Notes: a model not told the origin generated them from the letters alone. 64,000 nucleotides of DNA from an actinobacterium LLX17 (GCA_000471045.1 KI301992.1:2240060-2304059); one strand, 5' to 3'; numbered from the stretch's first letter, positions 32,434 to 42,014 are shown. Program-made: numbers and translations.

Positions 32434-33893
32434 GCAGCATCTCCTGGGTCGGACGGGACGGGCTCGCGAGGGACGAGACCGGGATCGAGGCGGGCCAGGG
32501 CGGCCCGGGCGGCGTTGAACCCGCACATCCCGTGGGCGCCGGCGCCCGGCGGCGTCGCGGCCGAGCACAGGTACACCCCGTCGACGCCGGTGTCGTAGGG
32601 ACGCAGGGTGGCGCGCGGCCGGAACACCAGCTGCCGGGCGTCGTTCGCCCCGCCGACGATGTCGCCGCCCACATAGTTGGCGTTGCCGCGGGCGAACTCG
32701 GCGGTGCTGGTGACGTGCACGGCCAGGACCCGGTCGCGAAAGCCGGGGGCGAACCGCTCGATCTGTCGGGTCACCGCGTCGGTCGCGTCGCCGGTGAACC
32801 CGCTCGGCACGTGCGCGTAGGCGTAGAGCGGGTGCACGTCGCCGTGCGAGCGTCCCGGGTCGGCGAGGTGCTGCTGGCCGACGAGCACGAACGGACGGTC
32901 GGGCATGCGTCCCGCGGCGACCGCCCGCTCAGTGGACGCCACCTCGGCGTAGCCGCCTCCCACGTGGACGGTGCCGGCCCGACGGGAGGGCTCGTGCGTC
33001 CAGGGCACTCCGCCCTCCACCGCGTAGTCGACCTTGAACGCACCGGGCCCGTGGCGGTACCGCCGGTAGGCCGACGCGACCCGGGCCGGCAGCCGGTCGC
33101 CCAGGATGCGAAGGGCGCCGCTGGGCGAGGTGTCGAGCATGACAACGTCGGCATCGGCGAGCTGGGCCCACGACTCGACCCGCACCCCGGCCTCGTACCG
33201 CACGCCCAGCCGGCGACCCGCTGCCACCATCGCGTCGCTGATGGCGGCGGTCCCACCCTCGGCGACGGGCCAGCCGTACCGGTGGGCCGCGGTGCCCAGC
33301 GCGACGCCGATCGACGACGACAGCAACCCGCCGAAGGGCCGGAAGGCGTGGGCGGCCACGCCCGCGAACAGCGCTCGGGCCTCCGCGGAGCGGAACCGGC
33401 GGGCGAGCAGCGCCGCGGGCAGTCCGGCGCGCAGGCCGAACCGAGCCAGCTGCAGCGGGTGGTCCGGCACGTGCAGCACCGGCTGGGTCACCTCGCCGGC
33501 GATCCCGTCGAAGCGCTCGACCAGCGGGCCGAAGACCTGCCGCCACGACGTGCCGCCCGAACCCAGCGACCCCGCGGTCTTCTCGACCGACCGCCACGCG
33601 GCGGCGCCTCGCCCACCGTCGAGCGGGTGCGAGAACTGCACCTCCGGCCACCGCCAGACGAGCCCGTGCGCAGCGAGGTCGACCGACCGCGAGAACGGGG
33701 TGTCGAGCGAGAGCGGGTGGAAGCCCGAGCACTCGTCGTGCAGCACCCCCGGGAGGGTCAGCTCGCTCGAGCGCGTCCCCCCGCCGAGCCGGTCCTCGGC
33801 CTCCAACACCGTCACCTCCACCCCCGCAAGGGCGAGGGTCACGGCGGCGGCGAGACCGTTCGGGCCGCTGCCGACGACGATGGCGGTCGTCAC
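32430..33893 (-). CDS. Phytoene-desaturase-like FAD-dependent oxidoreductase
   Basis: 487 residues from GTG 33893, whose GTGA overlaps the DUF3556 stop. The dinucleotide fold is VVGSGPNGLAAAVTLALAGVEVTVLEAEDRLGG, split here by its position at residues 5-38. LTLPGVLHDECSGFHPL and the C-terminal GVYLCSAATPPGAGAHGMCGFNAA are typical of the CrtI-like/NAD(P)-FAD superfamily group found widely in actinobacteria. No carotenoid genes are nearby, so a carotenoid substrate should not be assumed; a lipid or quinone-type substrate handled with the membrane neighbour DUF3556 is equally possible. Confidence 0.85.
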   Translation of the reverse strand: MTTAIVVGSGPNGLAAAVTLALAGVEVTVLEAEDRLGGGTRSSELTLPGVLHDECSGFHPLSLDTPFSRSVDLAAHGLVWRWPEVQFSHPLDGGRGAAAWRSVEKTAGSLGSGGTSWRQVFGPLVERFDGIAGEVTQPVLHVPDHPLQLARFGLRAGLPAALLARRFRSAEARALFAGVAAHAFRPFGGLLSSSIGVALGTAAHRYGWPVAEGGTAAISDAMVAAGRRLGVRYEAGVRVESWAQLADADVVMLDTSPSGALRILGDRLPARVASAYRRYRHGPGAFKVDYAVEGGVPWTHEPSRRAGTVHVGGGYAEVASTERAVAAGRMPDRPFVLVGQQHLADPGRSHGDVHPLYAYAHVPSGFTGDATDAVTRQIERFAPGFRDRVLAVHVTSTAEFARGNANYVGGDIVGGANDARQLVFRPRATLRPYDTGVDGVYLCSAATPPGAGAHGMCGFNAARAALARLDPGLVPREPVPSDPGDAA

Positions 33894-35647
33894 GACGCCT
33901 CGGTCGCGAGCTTCCGGCGTCCGGGGCCGCCGACGGGGTGCACCGGGTACTCCTCGCCGGCGGTCGGCCACGGCTGGCGCTCCAGCATGTCGCTCACCAG
34001 CACGTGCCCCTCCTCGACCACGCCCGTGGCGGCGTCGAGGATCCGGTACGCCTGGCGCTGGCGGTGGATGGGCTGCGACTCCAGCACCACGACCCGCAGC
34101 TCGCCGGGCGCGAAGCCGCACCGCTGCTGCACGGCGGCGAGCAGCTGGTGGTTGTGCAGGTGCCCCTCGCCGAAGTTCCAGCCGAGCGCGGCACCGGCGA
34201 CGAACTCACCGTCGCGCACGGTGTACGCGGACTCGTCGTCGACCGCACGGGCGATCAGTCCGTTCAGCGCCCGGCCCTGGGCGTGCATCGAGCGCCACGC
34301 CTGGCCCTTCTGCATCATCAGGTCGGCGACCTCCGCGTCGTAGATCGTCGTCAGCTGGTTGACCGGCATGCGGCTCGTCGTGGTGAGGCCGTCCTCGAGG
34401 CGCTGCTCGACCCCGTCGGCCATGAGCCAGGCGCTCGTGGCCCAGTTGCCCGCGTAGTACCGCATCGACGGCAGGAACGAGACCAGGTGCGGCTTGAGGT
34501 TGCCGAGCGCCGGCAGCAGCACCAGGGCGGGCACGACCAGGAGGAGCAACGCGGGCGACTGCAGGTCGTACACGGTGATCTCCGAGTGCGCACCGAACAA
34601 CCAGAACAGCGAGAAGACGAAGAAGATGTTCCACTCCAGCGGCACCCCCATCGGGATGGTCGACATGATGTGGACGTGGAAGACCGCCATGAAGATCAGG
34701 GCGGCCCAGGTGACCGGTCCCCCGTCGCCCAGGAAGACCAGCACGAACGGCACGCCGAACTCCACCGCCGTGCCACCGTGCGCCAGCATCCGCGGGATCC
34801 AGGACGGCCGCAGGTCGTGCTCGGGGTCGCGATACATCAGGCGCTTGAGCCGGCGTGAGCGCACGAACGGGCTGTTGCTCATCATGACCGCCACCACGTA
34901 CGGGAAGTGGTGGTTGAGCTTGGACGTCGCCGCGCCCCACCAGAGAGCCAGCATGACCAGCTGGAACCCGATCATCATGTCGGTGTAGGGGAAGAAGAAG
35001 ATCAGCAGCGTCAGCCAGTACTGCTCGCCGCGGGCGGCCAGGAAGATCGTCTTGTCCCGCAGCCCCAGCGCACCGAGCAGCAGCACGAGCGGGACGACCG
35101 CCACGGGGTCGAGCAGCCCGAGGTCGGACCCTCCCACCGGGACTCCGTCGGCCGGGCGGCTCAGCAGCCAGCCGGCCGAGCCCAGCACGCCGGCGTACAG
35201 CAGGACGTCGACGGCGGTGCGCGTGTCGCCGTCGGTCAGGGGGACACGGCCGGGCCACGGCGCCAGACGGATGGTGCCCGGGCGCAGCCAGAACAGGAAC
35301 CCACCCACCGGCGGCAGGAACCGCAGGGTCAGCGGCCCGGACCCACAGCCGAGGCCGAGGACCTCGAACAGGAGGGTGTAGACCACGAGCTTCTGGTAGA
35401 CGATCGGCTCGGTCCACCAGTCGGCGACGTCACCGACCCCGCCGATGCCGGGGGTCAGGGAGATGACGAAGGCCGCTCCCAGCACGTACAGGGCGCACTT
35501 CAGCGCGTAGAGCAGGTAGACGCCACCGGGGGTGCCGAAGCCGTGCTCGACCCAGTGCCGGGTCAGCGTCTGCAACCGCTCGCCACGTGGGCGCCGGCGC
35601 CACTCGGGGTAGTCGAGATCCGGCAGGTCGGGCGAGATGAGTCCCAT
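33890..35647 (-). CDS. DUF3556 multi-span membrane protein
   Basis: 585 residues from ATG 35647. About nine to ten hydrophobic segments occupy residues 45-400, with conserved-looking motifs ATSKLNHHFPYVVAVMMSNSP and HGGTAVEFGVPFVLVF; the last 170 residues form a hydrophilic, probably cytosolic domain (GWNFGEGHLHNHQLL, RVVVLESQPIHRQRQAYRILD). This layout fits the DUF3556 family, common in mycolata and related actinobacteria and distantly like HTTM/VKG-carboxylase proteins. Function unknown. It heads the coupled three-gene unit reading leftward. Confidence 0.8.
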   Translation of the reverse strand: MGLISPDLPDLDYPEWRRRPRGERLQTLTRHWVEHGFGTPGGVYLLYALKCALYVLGAAFVISLTPGIGGVGDVADWWTEPIVYQKLVVYTLLFEVLGLGCGSGPLTLRFLPPVGGFLFWLRPGTIRLAPWPGRVPLTDGDTRTAVDVLLYAGVLGSAGWLLSRPADGVPVGGSDLGLLDPVAVVPLVLLLGALGLRDKTIFLAARGEQYWLTLLIFFFPYTDMMIGFQLVMLALWWGAATSKLNHHFPYVVAVMMSNSPFVRSRRLKRLMYRDPEHDLRPSWIPRMLAHGGTAVEFGVPFVLVFLGDGGPVTWAALIFMAVFHVHIMSTIPMGVPLEWNIFFVFSLFWLFGAHSEITVYDLQSPALLLLVVPALVLLPALGNLKPHLVSFLPSMRYYAGNWATSAWLMADGVEQRLEDGLTTTSRMPVNQLTTIYDAEVADLMMQKGQAWRSMHAQGRALNGLIARAVDDESAYTVRDGEFVAGAALGWNFGEGHLHNHQLLAAVQQRCGFAPGELRVVVLESQPIHRQRQAYRILDAATGVVEEGHVLVSDMLERQPWPTAGEEYPVHPVGGPGRRKLATEAS

Positions 35648-35846
35648 GCGATGCGTCCTGGTTCGTCGAGATCCACGCGGGGCCTTGGTCGCTCCGCACG
35701 ACGGGGCATCCCCGCCGGACGGGTCGAACGTCGGTGATCCGCCTGCCGTCCCAGCAGGCTATGGCGGTGAATGTGACCCACGCCATATGGCAGACCCACG
35801 AAGCTCGATCTCACGGTTGTGCTCTGAGCACAACCGCGCCGGCGGC

Positions 35847-37137
35847 TCAGCCGGGCAGGACGGCCCGGCCGCACCACCGAGCCGCGGCGAGCGCCGACTG
35901 CAGCTCGAGGTCGGCGCCCGGGCGGTCCAGGTCCTGGCTGGCACAGGTCGAGCGCCTGCTGCACGCGGTACTGCACCGAGTTGCGGTGCAGCACCAGCAC
36001 CTCGGCCGCGGCCGCCTGGCTGCGATGCCGGTCCAGGAAGACCCGCAACGTCTCGCGCAGGGTGGCGCACCGCTCGTCGTCGCCGGCCAGCGCCCCGAGC
36101 GTGCGCGCCACGAAGGCCCGCAGGGCCGGCAGGTCGCCGGCCATGAGGGCCACCGGCGCGACGTCCCTGTAGGTGACGACGCGGGGCAGGCCGGCCGCTC
36201 CGAGCGACGTGATCGCCTTGACCTGCCCGGCCTGACGCGCCGTGGCACGGAACCCGGCGACTCCCCGCTCCGGCTCGCCGGCCGCGAGATGGACCGCGAG
36301 CCCGGCGTCGGCCAGCGCCGCCGCCACCTGCGGGGCTTCCACCGGGTCGACCCGGCCCCGTCCCGACTGGCCGAGCGCGAACCACATGCGCGCCTCCCGC
36401 TCGTCGACCGGCACCACCAACGGATCGGCATCCACTCGCAGCACGGCCGCGACCACGCGTCGCACCTCGTCGAACAGCTGCACCACGTCGAAGACCGGCA
36501 CGTCGACGGCCGGCCAGACCTCCATCGCCACGTGCACCCGGTCGAAGGCGTAGCCGAGGGTCGTCTCGGCTCGCGCGAGGTCGACCGTGGCGCCCTCCAG
36601 CACCTCGTTGACCACCTGCTGGCGCAGCCCCCCGCGGCTGCCCACCCACCGGTCGCGCTCGGTCTCGTAGGCGCGGCCGACGAGCTCGCACACGGTGTCG
36701 ATGTAGGCGGCCGACCGCTGCACGAGCCGCAGCACCGCCGCCATCTGGTCGTCGACGTCGGCGGAGTCCAGCAGCATCAGGGCGACGTCGAGGAAGCGGG
36801 AGTGCCCGAACCGGTAGGCGCGGATGAGCGCTGACAGCGGAACGTCGCGCTGGGCGAGCGTGCGCGCGTAGGTGAGGGCGGCGGTGGGGGCCTCGAGGTC
36901 CTCGACGTCGGTGCCGTGCTGCAGGAAGTGCACCGCCGCCACGATGTTCTCGGTGATGCTCGCCTCGAGCAGGGCGCGGATCCGCGGCTCCTCGTCGAGC
37001 ACCCGGATCTCGGCCCGGGTCATCGCGAACAGCTGGCCGACGAAGTCGTCGCGCTGAGCGAGGACCTGCCCCGCCACCGCGGCCACGTGTGCCTGCGCAG
37101 CATCGGCCTCGGGGCGGCTCGTCGCGGGGTCCGTCAC
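35847..37137 (-). pseudogene. PucR-family transcriptional regulator with a 4-bp frameshift near its end
   Basis: From GTG 37137 the frame gives a PucR/CdaR-type protein: an N-terminal sensor region, a GGDEF-like middle (TLGYAFDRVHVAMEVWP) and the C-terminal HTH_30 helix TLRVFLDRHRSQAAAAEVLVLHRNSVQYRVQQALDLC in order. Just after it the frame breaks; the expected ending (DLDRPGADLELQSALAAARWCG, stop at 35847) is in another frame. The break falls on a tandem CTGG-CTGG at 35934-35941. Removing one 4-base unit gives a full 428-residue protein. As it stands the protein would read about 100 wrong residues. The GTG has CATACT six bases upstream (leaderless). Divergent from an MFS gene. Confidence 0.8.
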
Positions 37138-37211
37138 GCGGTCAGTATGGCCCGCCGCGGGCACCGCGGGTGGGCGAAGCACAATGGACCCGTACTGATC
37201 GGGAGGCTGCC

Positions 37212-38390
37212 GTGGGACGCGTCGCACTGACGGCCTTGCTGGTGCAGTCGGCGTTGGTGCAGGCCATCACCTTCCTGCTGCGCCCGGCCAGCACCTATCA
37301 GGCCATCTCGCTCGACGTGCCGCCCGCGGCGCTGGGAGCCATCGGTGCGACCTTCGCGATCGTGCCGCTCGCGCTGGCCGTGCCGGTGGGCGGGCTGGTC
37401 GACCGCGTCGGCGAGAAGCGAGTCACCCTCGCGGGCACGGTCCTGCTGGTCGGCTCCTCGGCCACCTTCCTGTGGGGCTCGGACTCCGTGGCCGGACTCG
37501 TGATCGCGAACGCGCTGCTCGGCGCCGGGCACCTGGGGTGCGTCATCGGCCAGCAGGCGCTGGTCGCGAATATCGCCGGACCCGGGCGTGACGATTCCGC
37601 CGGGGTCGGGCGGCTCGATGCGTGGTTCGGGTACTACACGTTCGTGGCCTCGGCGGGCCAGGCCGTGGGGCCGTCGCTGCTCGGCCTCGTCGGCGGGACC
37701 TCGGTGCAGCCCGACACGCGCGCGATCTTCACGGTCGCGCTCGGGATGTGCGCCGCGCAGCTCGCCCTGTCGTTCCTGCTTCCCCGGCACACGGCCGCCT
37801 CCGGGGCGGACGGGCGGCAGCCCGGTGGATTCGTGACGCTCCTGCGCACCTCGGGCCTCGCCCGCGCCCTCACCACCAGCGCGATCATCCTGGCGGCCGT
37901 CGACCTGACCCTCGTCTACCTGCCGGCCCTCGGCGCCGATCGTGACCTCGGGGCGGGCGTCGTGGGCGCGCTGCTGACGGTGCGCGCCGTGTTCTCGATG
38001 GCCTCCCGCCTGACCCTGGGATGGATGGCGCGGCGCCTCGGGCGCACTCGGCTGATGGCGCTGAGCATCGTCATCTCGGGCCTGTCGTTGGGAGCGTGTG
38101 CGCTGCCGGTGCCGGTGTGGGCGCTGCTCGTGGCCGTCGCGGCGATGGGGCTCGGGCTCGGCGTGGGCCAGCCCCTCACGATGTCGTGGCTGACCGAGCA
38201 AGCGCCCCCGGGCCGACGCGGTCAGGCGTTGTCATTGCGGCTCGCCGGCAACCGGCTCGGCCAGGTGCTGGTGCCCGCCGGGATCGGACTCGTGGCCGGA
38301 GGGAGCGGCGCCGCGGTCGTGCTCGCCGCGACCGGCGCGGTCGTCGGGTCGAGCCTGCTGCTCCTCCGTGGCTTCAGCCTCGACGAGTAA
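37212..38390 (+). CDS. MFS transporter (12-TM)
   Basis: 392 residues from GTG 37212, with GGGAGG 7 bases before it. Twelve hydrophobic segments; helix 2-3 loop GGLVDRVGEKRVTLAG and the second-half copy GWMARRLGRTRLMALSI are MFS motif A. The C-terminal half has GLGVGQPLTMSWLTEQAPPGRRGQALSLRLAGNRLGQ, as in CynX/NarK-like members. It diverges from the frameshifted PucR gene over 74 bases, so that regulator probably controlled it. Substrate unknown. Confidence 0.85.
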   Translation: MGRVALTALLVQSALVQAITFLLRPASTYQAISLDVPPAALGAIGATFAIVPLALAVPVGGLVDRVGEKRVTLAGTVLLVGSSATFLWGSDSVAGLVIANALLGAGHLGCVIGQQALVANIAGPGRDDSAGVGRLDAWFGYYTFVASAGQAVGPSLLGLVGGTSVQPDTRAIFTVALGMCAAQLALSFLLPRHTAASGADGRQPGGFVTLLRTSGLARALTTSAIILAAVDLTLVYLPALGADRDLGAGVVGALLTVRAVFSMASRLTLGWMARRLGRTRLMALSIVISGLSLGACALPVPVWALLVAVAAMGLGLGVGQPLTMSWLTEQAPPGRRGQALSLRLAGNRLGQVLVPAGIGLVAGGSGAAVVLAATGAVVGSSLLLLRGFSLDE

Positions 38391-38409
38391 CGCCAGCCCC
38401 GGACGGACG

Positions 38410-38457
38410 GACGATGATGCAAAGAGGTAGCCAGGGCTACTCGAATGCATCATCGTC
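38410..38457 (+). repeat. Palindromic hairpin repeat, copy 1
   Basis: Outer stem GACGATGATGCA (38410-38421) pairs perfectly with 38446-38457; inner stem GTAGC-CAGG-GCTAC. Two further copies with the same design lie at 55424-55468 and 55488-55533. It is located 20 bases after the MFS stop. Confidence 0.85.
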
Positions 38458-38540
38458 GGTCCCCCGGAGGGCGGGCGGGGTTCACAGGAGCTCCACGGGG
38501 TACGAGGCGGACGGAACACCCCCGTCTTCGAGGAGCGTCC

Positions 38541-38705
38541 ATGACCGTCACACCCGATCCCACGATCGTGCCGCCCGAGCCGAGCGACGACCCCGTCGTC
38601 GACCCGGACGGGCCCATCACGGACCCCGACCCGGAGGGCCCGCCGGACGGTGCGCCCGAACCGCAGACAGCGCCGTCGGGCCCCGGCTCCCCCACGGCAC
38701 CGTGA
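38541..38705 (+). CDS. Small Pro/Asp/Glu-rich protein
   Basis: 54 residues from ATG 38541, with GAGGAGCG before it. The sequence is almost entirely Pro, Asp, Glu, Gly and Thr (TPDPTIVPPEPSDDP, DPDPEGPPDG) and is surely disordered. It is supported by a good ribosome site and by a GTGA overlap with the next gene. No family recognised; low complexity makes the call uncertain. Confidence 0.45.
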   Translation: MTVTPDPTIVPPEPSDDPVVDPDGPITDPDPEGPPDGAPEPQTAPSGPGSPTAP

Positions 38706-38929
38706 ACGACCGCAAGCCCGGAGCGCCGCCCATCCCGATGATGGGCCTGTCGCTGCTGCTCGCCATCGTCGGAATCGTCATGGTCGGCCTCTGGCAGTTC
38801 GCCGACGTGCCGGCCGCGATCGGCTACGTGGGCCTCATGCTCGGGCTGATCGGCGCCGCCAGCGCCATCTTCCAGGCCATGCTGCGCGCGCGGGCCGAGT
38901 CCGAGGTCGACGACGACTTCGACCGCTGA
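38702..38929 (+). CDS. Small two-span membrane protein
   Basis: 75 residues from GTG 38702, which overlaps the previous stop by 4 bases. Two hydrophobic segments (MMGLSLLLAIVGIVMVGLW and AIGYVGLMLGLIGAASAIF) and an acidic tail (ESEVDDDFDR). No family recognised. It is convergent with the thiamine operon, whose end lies 3 bases after this stop. Confidence 0.55.
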   Translation: MNDRKPGAPPIPMMGLSLLLAIVGIVMVGLWQFADVPAAIGYVGLMLGLIGAASAIFQAMLRARAESEVDDDFDR

Positions 38930-38932
38930 CGC

Positions 38933-40399
38933 TCAGCTCTCGGTCGGCGCGCGGAAGAACTCCAGCTCCAGCTCGGCCGATCGGACGAAGGCCCGTGCCA
39001 TCTCGGCGCGGGTCTTCGCGTCGCTCGCCCGCGCGACGCGATCGGTGACGTCACGAGCCTGCTCGGCGGCCTCCGCGAAGACCGGGTCGCCGTACGTGCG
39101 CAACCAGTCCCCGTACGGGTGCGCGTCGGGCACGTCGCGCGAGAGCCGCGAGCCGATGTCGGCGTACATCCAGTAGCACGGCAGCACGGCCGCCACCCCC
39201 ACGTCGTACCCCCGCTCGACCGACGCAGAGAGGTGCTGGAGGTAGGCCTCGGTCGTGGGCGACGGCGTGGCGCGATCCGCACCCGCCAGCCAGTCCCGGT
39301 GCATCGCGGCCTCCTCCTCGATGCACTCCTCGGCGCCCTTCGCCCAGAAGGCTCGCTCCTCAGGATCGGACGCGAGCTCGGCCAGGCGGTTCAGCACGGC
39401 GGCGTACGCGTCGAGGTACAGGGCGTCCTGCGCGAGATACCAGGTGAAGTCGTCCGACGAGACCGTGCCGTCGGCGAGCCCCTGCACGAAGTCACACGCG
39501 TCGACGGCGTCGCGCACCTCGGCGATCTCGAGCCACCAGTCCTCCGTGACTCGGTGAACGGTGTCGAGCCCGCCGCGTGCCCAGAGGCCGGCGAAGTGAC
39601 TGATGGGCCCGTGGCCCGACCCCACCTCGAGCGACTCCCCGTGGCGCAGGCTCTCGGTGAGCCAGCGCTTGGACCGGTCGACCGCCTCGAACCAGTCGTC
39701 GACGACGGGCTGCCAGGTGGCGACCGCCGACGACAACGAGCACCCCGTGCCGTGCGTCGACGTGGTGTCGATGCGCGCCGCGGACACGACGCGCACCGGT
39801 TCATCAGCCGTCTCGTCGACCACGGCGTCCCGCGCCACAAGTCCGGGCAGGTGCCCACCCTTCGCGAGCACCCGCGCGCCCGACGACGCCGAGAGCGACC
39901 GGGCCTGGGCGATCAGCTCGTCCAGGTCGGTGGCCTGAGGACCGCCTGCCAGCACCGCGAGCTCGGCGAGGTTCGGCGTGATCAGACCCGCCACGGGCAG
40001 CAGGGCACGCAGGGCGTCCTCGGCCGCGTCGTCCAGCAGCCGGTCGCCACTCGTCGCCACGATGACCGGGTCCAGCACCACCACGGGCGGCCGCACCCGG
40101 TCGAGCCACTCGGTGACGACCTCGATGATCGCGGCATCGGCCAGCATGCCGATCTTGACCGCGTCGATCGCGACGTCGTCGCTGACCGCGTCGAGCTGTT
40201 CCCGCAGGAAGGCGACGGGCGGCACGTGCACCGAGCGCACCCCCTGGGTGTTCTGCGCGACGAGGGCCGTCACCACCGCCATTCCGTAGCCGCCGTTGGC
40301 CGCGATGCTCTTGAGGTCGGCCTGGATGCCGGCGCCGCCCGTGGGGTCGGTGCCTGCGATCGACAGCACCCGGGGCACGCTGCGCTCGCGCTCGTTCAT
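38933..40399 (-). CDS. thiD-tenA: Bifunctional HMP(-P) kinase / TenA fusion
   Basis: 488 residues from ATG 40399 (ATGA overlap with thiE). Residues 1-270 are ThiD: VLSIAGTDPTGGAGIQADLKS, the GGHLPG loop and STHGTGCSLSSAVAT, the anion-hole Gly/Cys motif of the ribokinase family; it phosphorylates hydroxymethylpyrimidine and its phosphate. Residues from about 285 form a TenA domain (FAGLWARGGLDTVHRV, DDFTWYLAQDALYLDAYAAVL, VLPCYWMYADIGSRL), which salvages amino-pyrimidine breakdown products. The fusion joins pyrimidine salvage and activation in one polypeptide. Last gene of the riboswitch-controlled thi operon. Confidence 0.92.
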   Translation of the reverse strand: MNERERSVPRVLSIAGTDPTGGAGIQADLKSIAANGGYGMAVVTALVAQNTQGVRSVHVPPVAFLREQLDAVSDDVAIDAVKIGMLADAAIIEVVTEWLDRVRPPVVVLDPVIVATSGDRLLDDAAEDALRALLPVAGLITPNLAELAVLAGGPQATDLDELIAQARSLSASSGARVLAKGGHLPGLVARDAVVDETADEPVRVVSAARIDTTSTHGTGCSLSSAVATWQPVVDDWFEAVDRSKRWLTESLRHGESLEVGSGHGPISHFAGLWARGGLDTVHRVTEDWWLEIAEVRDAVDACDFVQGLADGTVSSDDFTWYLAQDALYLDAYAAVLNRLAELASDPEERAFWAKGAEECIEEEAAMHRDWLAGADRATPSPTTEAYLQHLSASVERGYDVGVAAVLPCYWMYADIGSRLSRDVPDAHPYGDWLRTYGDPVFAEAAEQARDVTDRVARASDAKTRAEMARAFVRSAELELEFFRAPTES

Positions 40400-41064
40400 G
40401 CCGCACCCCACGCTGTCGCGTAGGCCTCGGCTGCGGCAGCGGGATCGGGTGCGCCGCAGATGCCGGACACGACGGCCACCCCCGCCAGCGCCGAGCCCCG
40501 CAGCGCCTCGGCGTCCTCGACCTTGACCCCGCCGATCGCCACGGCCGGCACGGCGGACTCCGCGGCGAGCGCGAGCATCCGGTCGACACCGAGCGGCTCC
40601 GGCGCGTCCGGCTTGGTGGGGGTGCCGTGCAGTGCGCCGATGCCGACGTAGTCGACGCGCGCCGGACTGTCCGCCGCGGCGCGCAGCTGCTCGGCGGTCG
40701 AGGCGCTGAGCCCCAGCAGGGCGTCGTCACCGATGAGGTGCCGCACCTGCTCGACCGGGAGGTCGTCCTGGCCGACGTGCACGCCGTCGACCTGCCAGCC
40801 GAGGTCGCGAGCGGCCAGGAAGACGTCGACCCGGTCGTTGACCATCAACGTCACGTGCGCGGGCAGCGCCGCCGCGACCTCGCCCACGAGCGCGAGGAAG
40901 TCGGCGGCCGGGGCGTCCTTCGCCCGCACCTGCACCGTGGTCACCCCTCCGGCCCCGGCCGCAGCCACGACGCCCGGCACGGTGTGCCCGGCCGCCTCTG
41001 CGATGGCCGTGTCGGTGACCAGGTACAGCGAGAGATCGGGCGCGCTCATGCGAGGCCGACTCAT
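40396..41064 (-). CDS. thiE: Thiamine-phosphate synthase
   Basis: 222 residues from ATG 41064, whose ATGA overlaps the thiM stop; ATG 41049 is an internal alternative. Family motifs: LYLVTD at the start, [11 protein letters not shown] (phosphate/pyrimidine site), [48 protein letters not shown] and AVAIGGV. It couples the pyrimidine diphosphate with the thiazole phosphate to give thiamine phosphate. Middle gene of the operon between thiM and thiD-tenA. Confidence 0.93.
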   Translation of the reverse strand: MSRPRMSAPDLSLYLVTDTAIAEAAGHTVPGVVAAAGAGGVTTVQVRAKDAPAADFLALVGEVAAALPAHVTLMVNDRVDVFLAARDLGWQVDGVHVGQDDLPVEQVRHLIGDDALLGLSASTAEQLRAAADSPARVDYVGIGALHGTPTKPDAPEPLGVDRMLALAAESAVPAVAIGGVKVEDAEALRGSALAGVAVVSGICGAPDPAAAAEAYATAWGAA

Positions 41065-41876
41065 GACAGGGCCGCCCGCTGCCGCAGGTCGTCGGCCCCG
41101 ACCGACGAGAGCGCGTCGAGGAAGGCGACGGCGAACGACCCGGGGCCCGAGGCCTGCTCGGCCGCGATCTCGGCCGCGACGGTGTAGACCGCCACCGCCG
41201 CGGCGGTCGTGGCCAGCCGGTCGTCGCCGGTCGCGGCGAAGGCCGCCATGACGGCGCCCAGTGCGCACCCGCCACCGGTCATTTTCGTCAGCAGGGGGTC
41301 TCCGTTGGCCACCCGCACGACCCGCGTGCCGTCGGTGATCAGGTCGACCGGGCCCGAGACCGCGACGATCCCCCCGGTGGAGCCGGCGAGCTCGGCGGCG
41401 ACCTGGGCCGCGGCGTCGACGTCGTCGAGCGCGTCGACACCCCGGCCACCCGCACCCGCCCCGGCCAGGGCCAGGACCTCCGAGGCGTTGCCCCGCACGA
41501 TCGTCGGACCGATCTCGCGCAGGCGACCGGCCAGCTCGGTCCGGATGGGCAGCGCGCCGATCGCCACGGGGTCGAGCACCCAGGGGGTCCCGGCCTCCGC
41601 GGCCGACCGTGCTGCCTCCTCGATCGCCTCGCGCTGCTCGCCGTGCGGTGTGCCGAGGTTGACGAGCAGACCACCGGCGATGCCGGCGAACATCCCGGCC
41701 TCACCCGGCACGTCGACCATCGCCGGGGCAGCCCCGACGGCCAGCAACGCGTTGGCCGTGAAGTTCACGACGACGTCGTTGGTGATGCAGTGGACGAGCG
41801 GACCGGTCTCACGGACCGCCGCCAGCGCGTCGACCGTGGCGTCGAGGAGCTGGGCGGAGTCGGACGGAAACGTCAC
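41061..41876 (-). CDS. thiM: Hydroxyethylthiazole kinase
   Basis: 271 residues from GTG 41876. Motifs: [62 protein letters not shown] and [19 protein letters not shown], with the Cys of the kinase anion hole. It phosphorylates salvaged thiazole alcohol. The ribosome site AAGGGATG is the 3' end of the TPP riboswitch itself, so ligand binding should hide it. First gene of the thiM-thiE-thiD/tenA salvage operon. Confidence 0.93.
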   Translation of the reverse strand: MTFPSDSAQLLDATVDALAAVRETGPLVHCITNDVVVNFTANALLAVGAAPAMVDVPGEAGMFAGIAGGLLVNLGTPHGEQREAIEEAARSAAEAGTPWVLDPVAIGALPIRTELAGRLREIGPTIVRGNASEVLALAGAGAGGRGVDALDDVDAAAQVAAELAGSTGGIVAVSGPVDLITDGTRVVRVANGDPLLTKMTGGGCALGAVMAAFAATGDDRLATTAAAVAVYTVAAEIAAEQASGPGSFAVAFLDALSSVGADDLRQRAALS

Positions 41877-41882
41877 GAGCGG

Positions 41883-41958
41883 ACATCCCTTCGCTAGTGC
41901 GAGCTAGAGCAGGTTCGCGGGTGTGATCTCAGCCCCCGGTGAGGGGCACCCCGTGTCG
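41883..41958 (-). promoter_or_regulatory. TPP riboswitch (THI element)
   Basis: The minus strand shows the conserved blocks in order: ACGGGGTGCCCC, GGGGGCTGAGATCACACCC, GAACCTGCTCTAGCTCG and CACTAGCGAAGGGATGT. They match the pyrimidine-binding CUGAGA, the ACCUGA-like and the GCGNAGGGA segments of TPP riboswitches. A -10 box TAGCCT at 41970-41965 places the RNA start at about 41958. The last segment doubles as the thiM ribosome site, so control at translation initiation is likely. Confidence 0.93.
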
Positions 41959-42014
41959 TCAGACAGGCTAACCGAGGCGCGCCCGGCGCCGTTCCCCACC
42001 GCTAGGATCGAGCC

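Noticed and set aside
32430-33893. Carotenoid biosynthesis locus
   Set aside because: The CrtI-like fold alone is not enough; no crtB, crtE or cyclase gene lies in the window.
32532-34343. Plus-strand frame of 603 codons
   Set aside because: Opposite the phytoene-desaturase-like gene; Arg/Gly/Glu-rich composition and no start signal.
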